A stretch of DNA of 64,000 bases from Pararhizobium sp. IMCC3301 (GTDB lineage Bacteria; Pseudomonadota; Alphaproteobacteria; Rhizobiales; GCA-2746425). The stretch lies in assembly GCF_030758315.1 (NCBI RefSeq), contig NZ_CP132336.1, forward strand, positions 4,307,001 to 4,371,000, read 5' to 3'. How positions within the stretch are numbered: position 1 is the stretch's first letter; the number at the start of each line of letters is the position of its first letter. A program made the position numbers and the translations under genes. Shown one piece after another: positions 36,677-43,371 of the stretch. The notes below the pieces were generated by a model. That model was not told the origin of the DNA. It saw only the letters and a list, made by a program, of their open reading frames with translations, and searched no databases.

Positions 36677-37165
36677 ATGACCACTCCAGAACTCTCGGTT
36701 TCGCAATGGTTCAACACGGAAAAAGACATCGACCTCGATAGCCTGCGTGGTCAGGTCGTTTTGATCGAGGCGTTTCAAATGCTCTGCCCAGGCTGTGTCT
36801 TGCACGGATTGCCTCTGGCACAGAAGGTGCAGCAGACCTTTGCATCCGACGCTGTGACTGTTCTTGGGCTGCATACCGTGTTTGAGCATCACGAAGCGAT
36901 GACACCGGTATCTCTTGCCGCGTTTTTATACGAGTACCGGATCACTTTCCCTGTCGGCGTAGATGCCGTTGGGACTGGGCCAATTCCAAAGACAATGGAA
37001 GCATTCCATCTGCGCGGCACGCCCAGCATGCTCCTGATCGACAAGGCGGGCACTCTGCGCGCGCATCATTTTGGCGAGGTCAACGAGTTACGGCTCGGCG
37101 CAGAGATCGCAACGCTGTTGAACGAAAACTCAACCGAGGAGGCGAAGTCAGCTAAAAAGTTGTAG
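36677..37165 (+). CDS. Thioredoxin-like (TlpA/AhpC-type) protein with CPGC motif
   Basis: A 162-aa protein from the ATG at 36677, with GGAG 9 bp upstream. Thioredoxin fold: LRGQVVLIEAFQMLCPGCVLHGLPLAQKVQ, where CPGC is the redox site; VTVLGLHTVFEHHEAM; and the cis-Pro region HLRGTPSMLLIDKAGTLRAH. No signal peptide is visible in this reading; an upstream extension (from 36623) does not provide one, so it is probably cytoplasmic. It is co-directional with the secreted-protein gene and probably part of the same MarR-controlled unit. Confidence 0.85.
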   Translation: MTTPELSVSQWFNTEKDIDLDSLRGQVVLIEAFQMLCPGCVLHGLPLAQKVQQTFASDAVTVLGLHTVFEHHEAMTPVSLAAFLYEYRITFPVGVDAVGTGPIPKTMEAFHLRGTPSMLLIDKAGTLRAHHFGEVNELRLGAEIATLLNENSTEEAKSAKKL

Positions 37166-37255
37166 GGCAGGGTGGTGGCCTGGAAACAGCATGGTTGAAA
37201 TTATTTCTCGAACGAAGACTTTGATGCAGGTTTGCCGAACAACCCTTTGAACTTA

Positions 37256-37446
37256 CCCCCGCACAGCAGACCATGCGCACGATCCGGCCAAATTCTGCAG
37301 ATACCAGCAAGCAACAGTCGGCGTCGTTTGCCGCTCTACGAAATCTCAGCCGCTTCTTCCTTCTGGCTGGTCATCCATTTCAGATAGTCGTTTCCGGTGT
37401 TGTCGATATGCAGGCGCAGAAGCGTGCAGAATTGTTCGACATCGCG
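37256..37446 (-). repeat. GntR 3'-end duplicate, copy B
   Basis: About 190 bp almost identical to 45780-45969: it begins at CCCCGCACAGCAGACC, covers the flank downstream of the GntR stop, and then encodes (minus strand) the last 34 or so residues of GntR, ending abruptly after TTGTTCGACATCGC at about 37446. It lies between the thioredoxin-like gene and the IclR-TAXI gene, so it marks a module border. Orientation is the same as copies A and C. Confidence 0.9.
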
Positions 37447-37481
37447 CAGGACGTCCGATGAGGGTCGCGTTGTCTCCAAAT

Positions 37482-39140
37482 TCAGGTGCTTCCGTATGTG
37501 TCAACTTTTCGGGTCCGAGTCGTGTTTTCGGCAAAGAAACGGGCCCCTCCGGGGTGCATTGGCACAAGACAGCCAGGCAAGACCGTGTTCGGGTTCTGGA
37601 TCGTAAATCCTGGCTTCATTTGTGCCAACTCTTCTGCATGATCACTTGCGGCCCGAACGAAATCATGAACTTCGTCGTCCTCGCGATCCTGCGTGGTGAC
37701 GATTACAAGCGGCGATGCAACGGTCGAAATGGCGTCGGGCTGTCCGGTGTAGAGCCCGGCTGCGATCGTCCCTCTGTGCAAGCCACTGCTTTTCTCCATA
37801 GCCCGAGAGATGAGATCGTCCTCCAATCCAAGAAGCCGGAAGGGCCGTTTGCGTGCCAGGTTTCGGTACCGCGGATTGGGCGCGGCGTTCAGCGAGACAA
37901 GTGCATCCAGCCGCCCCTGCTGAAACAGACGGTTGCTTTCCTTGTAATCCAGGAAAAAACATCCGCCGCCCAAACGCTCGAAGTCACTTTCCCCGATTCC
38001 GGCTTCCTCCATCAATCGGAGATAAAGCACAGCGGTGGCGTAGTCCCTCTCTCCGGCAGAAACACGCAGGCCAGCAAGATCGCAGAATGATATCGGCGGC
38101 AAGTCTGCCGCTACAAGGATATGGAGTTGGAGCGGTGCCAGTGCCATCACGGTCCGTAGACGATCGAGCGGCTGGGGATAGGGGGCGACCCCGGACCTTG
38201 CATCATTCAAGGCACTTCCCACTGCCGTGGCATAGGCAGCGCAACCGTCATTGATTTCGCGCAGTTTGTCGCTGCCGCCGCTGCGCCATGGAGTAAGTTC
38301 GAGCCGCTTGTTCCTGACCCGGAGGATATTCGCCAAAGTCTGCATGCCGGGTTGCGAACTTGCCGCGTCACTGCCGGTCAGGAAACGCGTTGCAAAGGTC
38401 ATGGAAATGCGCCGGGCGGCTGATGCAACGGCCGCGCCTGCCTGGGCGGAGCGCTCCGGGCTGAACTGTCGCGCAGGCATTGTGACAACCAGACTGCCCA
38501 GCGGTTGCCGTTGTGCGTTCAGGATCGGTGCTGCCAGACTGACCGAAAAGTTGTCGTTGTCGTCCGTGTAGCAGAGATAGCCGTGCTCTGCCAATTGCGC
38601 AAATTCCGCCACGAACCGTTCGGAGATGTCGAGATTTCCAGTTTCTGCGGGAGTGGCCAGCGCGGTATTGGCCAGCACTGCCAATCCGGCGGCACCCGCT
38701 GTCAGAGGTTCTTCCAGCCCGATCTGAACTGCGGATTCCACCGTACCCGCAGACGCTTCAAAGGCAGCCCATACATGCGGGCCGGAAGGATCGAACACTG
38801 CGAGCCAAACCGTGCTGTCGATTTCGGATGCAAGCGCTTGAGCCACCGGACGGACCAGTCCGGGCAAACGGAACTGACGGCGCGAAAGAGCGGACCATCG
38901 GTGCCATTCATTGCCGAGCCGATAGCGTCCGGATACGTCATCGCGGCCAAGAAGGCCGTATTCCTGAAGGATTTTGAGAGATCGGTGAACCGAACTCGTC
39001 GGCAGTTCGAGCGCTGCGGCCAACTCCCTTACTCCCCATGCTTCCTGGCCATCGGCAAACGCTTTCAAGACATCAAGTGTCTTGCCTGCTGCGCCGCCTT
39101 TGCCACGTGACCCTTCAATTCGTGCCGGTTTGTTACTCAT
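37482..39140 (-). CDS. IclR-family regulator fused to a TAXI (TRAP solute-binding) domain
   Basis: A 552-aa protein, about twice the usual IclR length. Residues about 15-90 form the IclR winged helix (KTLDVLKAFADGQEAWGVRE, LPTSSVHRSLKILQEYGLLG), and 95-265 the IclR effector domain (HVWAAFEASAGTVESAVQIG). Residues about 280-540 resemble TAXI-family TRAP solute receptors: TPWRSGGSDKLREINDGCAA, LHILVAADLPPISFCDLAGL, RLGGGCFFLDYKESNRLFQQ, and VPMHPGGARFFAE, the TAXI hallmark end. The first TAXI strand and loop (GTGSxxGxYYPxG) seem to be missing. No signal peptide, so it is cytoplasmic. It is divergent from the hydro-lyase operon and presumably controls it. Confidence 0.82.
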   Translation of the reverse strand: MSNKPARIEGSRGKGGAAGKTLDVLKAFADGQEAWGVRELAAALELPTSSVHRSLKILQEYGLLGRDDVSGRYRLGNEWHRWSALSRRQFRLPGLVRPVAQALASEIDSTVWLAVFDPSGPHVWAAFEASAGTVESAVQIGLEEPLTAGAAGLAVLANTALATPAETGNLDISERFVAEFAQLAEHGYLCYTDDNDNFSVSLAAPILNAQRQPLGSLVVTMPARQFSPERSAQAGAAVASAARRISMTFATRFLTGSDAASSQPGMQTLANILRVRNKRLELTPWRSGGSDKLREINDGCAAYATAVGSALNDARSGVAPYPQPLDRLRTVMALAPLQLHILVAADLPPISFCDLAGLRVSAGERDYATAVLYLRLMEEAGIGESDFERLGGGCFFLDYKESNRLFQQGRLDALVSLNAAPNPRYRNLARKRPFRLLGLEDDLISRAMEKSSGLHRGTIAAGLYTGQPDAISTVASPLVIVTTQDREDDEVHDFVRAASDHAEELAQMKPGFTIQNPNTVLPGCLVPMHPGGARFFAENTTRTRKVDTYGST

Positions 39141-39383
39141 GGGTCGTACCTTTACGTCTAAAGTCCAATGTGTGTTGTCATCAGTATGGCGGCGTCACCA
39201 AACCGCCCGGCCCCCTCGTACAAACAAGAGAGTCAGTAGTGCAACGGGGCGAAACTCGCTCTGTTTGCACGATTTTTGTTCCGTCTGCCACCTTCGAAGT
39301 CAGCGACCGGACTGTGCCACGGAAATTCAGCCCCTTGGCAGACGTGAACGTGGTCGCGCAGCACGCAACGCCGACCTGCAACC

Positions 39384-39445
39384 TTGACATAGTGTTCCGC
39401 ATGTTGGTACAACTATTTGAAATATTGTCCCGTATGTTGGCACAA
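39384..39445 (+). promoter_or_regulatory. Putative promoter and IclR operator repeats upstream of the hydro-lyase operon
   Basis: Two 20-bp direct repeats, 39393-39412 and 39426-39445, match at 17 of 20 positions (core ATGTTGG-ACAA) and start 33 bp apart, about three helical turns. The first lies within a possible sigma-70 promoter, TTGACA at 39384-39389 and TACAAC at 39408-39413 with an 18-bp spacer. The fused IclR regulator is the obvious candidate ligand. The promoter assignment is by eye. Confidence 0.55.
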
Positions 39446-39465
39446 TTTTTAGAAAAAGGGGGGGG

Positions 39466-40749
39466 ATGGCTATGGGTCAGACGGCGATCGAAAAGCACCT
39501 GGCACGCGCTGCGGGCGTCGATGCGGTCGCTCCGGGCGATATCGTCCACCCCGATCCGGATCTGGTCATTGTGCATGATGGCTATATTGCCGCGGCATAC
39601 CGGGAGTTGAGCCAGTTGGGCATCGACAGGATTTTCGATCCCGACCGGCTGATGTTCGTCACCGACCATGACGTGATCCACGCAACACCCCTTGCTGCCG
39701 AGCGGGCACGCCAAAATCGGCTCGTCGCGGAAAAATGGAATATCTATAAATTCTATGACGTCGGGCAAGGCGGGCAGGGCCACATCTTTCCGATGGAAGA
39801 AGGCATCGTTCGGCCGGGCATGTTCCTTTTGTGCTATGACATGCATTGCACGAATTTCGGTGCCGTGGGCGCGCTGGCGCTTCGCACCGGATCCGAGATC
39901 ATCACGGTGCTGGCCCAAGGCACTATCTGGATTCAGGTGCCGCACACGATCCGCATCGAACTGGCGGGACAGATGGCTGCGGGTGTCATGGCCCGCGATC
40001 TCGGGTTCCGCCTTGCGGCGGATTTTACGGCCGGTCTGTATGGCACTTATGACTACCGGGCAATCGAGTTTCACGGTCCCGCGCTTGCGCATATGCCGGT
40101 GGCGGAACGGATCGCGCTTTGCAACACGCTGACCGAAATCGGCCTGTGCGCGAGTTATTTCACGCCGGACGAGCAGACGGCCCGTTGGTACAGCGACCGG
40201 GGGATTGGCAGAGGCCACACCGTGGCCGCCGATGACGACGCGGAATACGAACAAAAATTGTCGATTGATCTGTCAAAGCTTGTGCCGCAAGCCGTTCTTC
40301 CGGGTGGAGAGACGACCGTGGATTTGACCTCAACCGACCTTGGGCGGGCCGTCGATCACGCTTATCTGGGGTCCTGCGGGTCAGGCACGTTCAACGACCT
40401 TGCGGTCGCTGCAGACATTCTCAGGGGCAGGACGGTCGCGCCCGGAACGCGGTTTCTGATAACACCGGGCAGCACCGCCACCATCGCGCGCATGGAGCGC
40501 GAAGGGCTGGGCGACATTTTCCGCAAGGCGGGTGCCATCGTGCTTCCCGCCGGATGCGGGCCTTGCGCTGGCGGAACGATGGGGCCGTTAGGCTCTGGCG
40601 AAACGTCGATTTGCACTGCAGCCGTCAACAACTTTGGACGCATGGGCGCCAAGGATGCAGACATATTTCTGGCAAGCCCGGCGACCGTTGCCGCCTCCGC
40701 AGTGGCGGGCGTGATCAGCGACCCCCGTCCGATCGTTGCGGGAAGGTGA
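39466..40749 (+). CDS. Aconitase/isopropylmalate-dehydratase family, large subunit
   Basis: A 427-aa catalytic subunit of a two-subunit Fe-S hydro-lyase. Family landmarks are present but divergent: FVTDHDVIHATP, LLCYDMHCTNFGAVGALAL (for the usual CGDSHTST), cluster ligands at GSCGSG (Cys304) and GCGPC (Cys364, Cys367), then ICTAAVNNFGRMGAKD and ASPATVAASAVAG. It is therefore neither LeuC nor aconitase proper, and its substrate is unknown. It likely acts on a hydroxy di- or tricarboxylate imported by the TctC/TctAB system downstream. Starts at an ATG after a G-rich ribosome site; a second ATG lies two codons later. Confidence 0.87.
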   Translation: MAMGQTAIEKHLARAAGVDAVAPGDIVHPDPDLVIVHDGYIAAAYRELSQLGIDRIFDPDRLMFVTDHDVIHATPLAAERARQNRLVAEKWNIYKFYDVGQGGQGHIFPMEEGIVRPGMFLLCYDMHCTNFGAVGALALRTGSEIITVLAQGTIWIQVPHTIRIELAGQMAAGVMARDLGFRLAADFTAGLYGTYDYRAIEFHGPALAHMPVAERIALCNTLTEIGLCASYFTPDEQTARWYSDRGIGRGHTVAADDDAEYEQKLSIDLSKLVPQAVLPGGETTVDLTSTDLGRAVDHAYLGSCGSGTFNDLAVAADILRGRTVAPGTRFLITPGSTATIARMEREGLGDIFRKAGAIVLPAGCGPCAGGTMGPLGSGETSICTAAVNNFGRMGAKDADIFLASPATVAASAVAGVISDPRPIVAGR

Positions 40750-40753
40750 CAGG

Positions 40754-41296
40754 ATGAACTGGATTTACCGGGGTCAGGCGCACAAGTTTGGTGATGGTGT
40801 GCCGCTGGACGATGGCTTTATTCCCTTTCGCCTGGCGATCGGGCGGGTTACCGACCCTGACAAACTGATCCTCCATCTATTCGAAGACATCCGCCCGGGG
40901 TTTGCGGAACGGGCGAACGCAGGGGATGTCGTCGTGGGTGGCGCTGATTTCGCGAGTGGAAAGCCACATGCGCAGGGGTTCATCGCGCTGCAAGCGATGG
41001 GGATCGGCGTGATCTGCGAAAACATGCCTTACAATTCGCTTCGTGCCGGGATCAGCAGCGGGCTGGCGTTGATGACGGAATGCAAAGGGGTGTCCGACCT
41101 GTTTGAAGACGGCGACGGCATCGAGGTCGATTTTGCGACAGGGCGTGTCGAGAACCTTGCGAGCGGCGAATCCCGAACCTATCCGCCGCTTGATCGCAAC
41201 CTGCGCGATATCATCGCGGTGGGTGGCTCCAAGGGGGTTCTGCGCAAATGGTGGTCCGAACGGCAGGAACCGAAAAAAACAGAGGACTTCCGGTGA
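40754..41296 (+). CDS. Aconitase/isopropylmalate-dehydratase family, small (swivel) subunit
   Basis: A 180-aa swivel-domain partner of the preceding gene, which it follows by 4 bp. Motifs: RANAGDVVVGGADFASGKPH (for the LeuD GxNFGCGSSREH region), and ALQAMGIGVICENMPYNSLR with the usual Asn-Ser segment. The Cys-rich SSRE loop of LeuD is replaced, again pointing to a different substrate. Its stop overlaps the next gene start (GTGA), showing translational coupling. Confidence 0.86.
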   Translation: MNWIYRGQAHKFGDGVPLDDGFIPFRLAIGRVTDPDKLILHLFEDIRPGFAERANAGDVVVGGADFASGKPHAQGFIALQAMGIGVICENMPYNSLRAGISSGLALMTECKGVSDLFEDGDGIEVDFATGRVENLASGESRTYPPLDRNLRDIIAVGGSKGVLRKWWSERQEPKKTEDFR

Positions 41297-42105
41297 GCCG
41301 ACCCAACATCATCTGCGTGGCGCCGCTTGGCGCGTGGTGCAATCGCAAGGATCACGCTGCTGTCCCGCTTACTCCAAAGCAAATAGCCGACACGGTCGTG
41401 GAATGCGCACAGGCCGGGGCGTCCATCGCCCATCTGCACGCGCGCGATGCGGACGGAAACCCGACCCAGGATCTTGAGACCTACCGCGACATCCACGACC
41501 GGATCAAAGCGCGTTGCGATATCATTGTTCAGCTGAGCACCGGCACGCGCGGCATGACGGTGGAACAGGCGCTCGAACCGGTCAGCCTTGCGCCGGAAAT
41601 GGCGTCGCTGGCCTTGCGGGATGTCGGACCGCAGCAGGGATCAGATGTTGGGCGCCGCGTCGAAAAGATGGCAAAGGCGATGATTGCGGGCGGCGTGTGC
41701 CCCGAATTTGACGCGTCAGATCAAGAGATGATCGACCGCCTGATTGAGGTCTGCAAGTCCATCAAGGATCTGCGGCACCCCTGCGTCGGCCTGTTTCTCA
41801 AGCATGAAGTGAGCCCTCACGCAGCGGCGCAACATATACTGGGCCTGTCATCCAGCCTGCCCGACGGCGCCCATTGGTGGGCGGCGAAGGGCACCACGAA
41901 CCATGCATTGGTGCAAACTTTGGCTCTGGGCCTGGGCGGACATTGCCGTGTCGGGTTCGAGGACTGTCTGCTGGGCGTGGATGGCCAATCAGTCAGGTCG
42001 AATGCCGATTTGGTGGAGCGTGTCGCAACATTGGGCGCAACCGTCGGTCGCCCGGCGGCAACGCCCGCACAGGCACGCGAGATGCTGGGACTAAAGCGTA
42101 TTTGA
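41293..42105 (+). CDS. Beta-keto acid cleavage enzyme (BKACE, DUF849 family)
   Basis: A 270-aa TIM-barrel enzyme starting at the GTG at 41293, which overlaps the previous stop. The zinc-binding HLHARD motif (ASIAHLHARDADGNPTQD) and the C-terminal CRVGFEDCLLG identify DUF849/BKACE. These enzymes condense a beta-keto acid with acetyl-CoA to give acetoacetate and a CoA ester; the specificity varies between subfamilies. The tail PAQAREMLGL is typical. In this operon it would act after the hydro-lyase, perhaps with a dehydrogenase encoded elsewhere. Confidence 0.9.
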   Translation: MSRPNIICVAPLGAWCNRKDHAAVPLTPKQIADTVVECAQAGASIAHLHARDADGNPTQDLETYRDIHDRIKARCDIIVQLSTGTRGMTVEQALEPVSLAPEMASLALRDVGPQQGSDVGRRVEKMAKAMIAGGVCPEFDASDQEMIDRLIEVCKSIKDLRHPCVGLFLKHEVSPHAAAQHILGLSSSLPDGAHWWAAKGTTNHALVQTLALGLGGHCRVGFEDCLLGVDGQSVRSNADLVERVATLGATVGRPAATPAQAREMLGLKRI

Positions 42106-42212
42106 GCGCCGAGCCCATGCGACGGCCATCCGGGGAAAACCCGGACCGGGTCGAAAAAAAGAAGTTGAGACGTAAAACACTGAAATTACTAAACTCAAAA
42201 AGGAGAAGAAGA

Positions 42213-43295
42213 ATGAAACTAAACCTATTGGCTGCGGCCACGACGATACTGCTCGGCACCGCGATGACGGGCCCCGCCCAAGCCCAGGAGGAAACGGTTG
42301 ATTTCGAAGGCGAACGGATCGAATTGATCGTTCCGTTTAAGGCGGGAGGGGCAACCGATGTGTATGGCCGGTTCTTTGCCGGCAAGCTTAGCGAGCACCT
42401 GCCCGGCAATCCAACCGTCATCGTCAGCAACATCCCCGGAGCCGGCGGCATGCCGGGAGCGAACCAGTTCGAAGCCCGCGCAGAACCCGACGGAACGACG
42501 CTGATCGCCATGACTGTCTCAACTCAGTTGAACTGGCTGTTCGAAGATCCGGCGGCGCAATTCCAACTCAAGGAATGGCGGCCGCTCATCCTGACGCCCC
42601 AGCGTGAAGTCGCTCTGGTTCATACCGACACCGGTGCCACCGGTCCGCAGGATATCGAGGCGTTGCAGGATGTGGAACTGCTATATGCCGACCACAGCGT
42701 GCGCGGTCTGTCCATATTCCGGCTGCTCGGCTTTGACGGTCTGGGGCTGACGGTGACACCTGTCTGGGGTGTCAGCGGTGGCCCGGCCCGGATTGCCGTG
42801 GAGCGCGGTGAAATTACCCTGGCGTTTGCGTCATCGGCAGCCTACCGCAAGGATTATTCCGCCATGGTCGAAAATGGCACCGTTGTACCGATCTTCTCGT
42901 ATGGCGATCTCGACGCTGACGGCAACATCGTTCGGGACGCGACATTCCCCGATCTGCCGACCTATCTGGAAGTCTACGAGCAGATAAACGGAACCGAACT
43001 TTCCGGTCCGCAGCGAGAACTCTACGAAATGCATCTCCAGTTCACCGGTGCCTCGAAATCGCTGTTCCTGCCGGCGAACACGCCCGATGCGGTTTATGAT
43101 GCCTATGTAAAGGCGATCCAGGCCATTCTCGACGACCCAGCCTACGCCGAAGAAAACGCCCAGTTCTTCGGAAGTCACCTTCAGGCTGTTGGTGATCAGG
43201 CGCAATCCAATCTGAACCAAGCGCTGGGGCTGAACGAAGACCTCAAGAGCTATCTCGCCGATTGGCTGCAAGAGAAATACGACCTCAAACTCTAG
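42213..43295 (+). CDS. Tripartite tricarboxylate transporter substrate-binding protein (TctC family)
   Basis: A 360-aa periplasmic receptor from the ATG at 42213, preceded by AGGAG. The signal peptide is cleaved after TGPAQA (about residue 25). The mature protein opens with IELIVPFKAGGATDVYGR, followed by VIVSNIPGAGGMPGANQFEA, the TctC/BugD signature. It is longer than most Bug proteins (about 325 aa), with an insert around FSYGDLDADGNIVRDATF. It supplies the TctAB permease encoded next; a hairpin at 43308-43342 separates the two. Confidence 0.9.
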   Translation: MKLNLLAAATTILLGTAMTGPAQAQEETVDFEGERIELIVPFKAGGATDVYGRFFAGKLSEHLPGNPTVIVSNIPGAGGMPGANQFEARAEPDGTTLIAMTVSTQLNWLFEDPAAQFQLKEWRPLILTPQREVALVHTDTGATGPQDIEALQDVELLYADHSVRGLSIFRLLGFDGLGLTVTPVWGVSGGPARIAVERGEITLAFASSAAYRKDYSAMVENGTVVPIFSYGDLDADGNIVRDATFPDLPTYLEVYEQINGTELSGPQRELYEMHLQFTGASKSLFLPANTPDAVYDAYVKAIQAILDDPAYAEENAQFFGSHLQAVGDQAQSNLNQALGLNEDLKSYLADWLQEKYDLKL

Positions 43296-43307
43296 CACTC
43301 CGTCATG

Positions 43308-43342
43308 AAGGCAGACGGCGAAGGCCGACTGCCTTCTTTTTC
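43308..43342 (+). terminator. Hairpin with T-run between binding-protein and permease genes
   Basis: GAAGGCAG-A-CGGC-GAAG-GCCG-A-CTGCCTTC forms a 12-bp stem with one A-A mismatch and a 4-nt loop, followed by five T. The permease start is only 30 bp downstream, so this is probably a partial terminator or an mRNA-stabilising structure that allows more binding protein than permease. Confidence 0.75.
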
Positions 43343-43371
43343 GACCAGGCACTCTTTTTTAGGGATTCGCG

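Noticed and set aside
37458-38090. Plus-strand 210-codon frame opposite the IclR-TAXI gene
   Set aside because: A shadow of the long minus-strand gene, which has two recognised domains.
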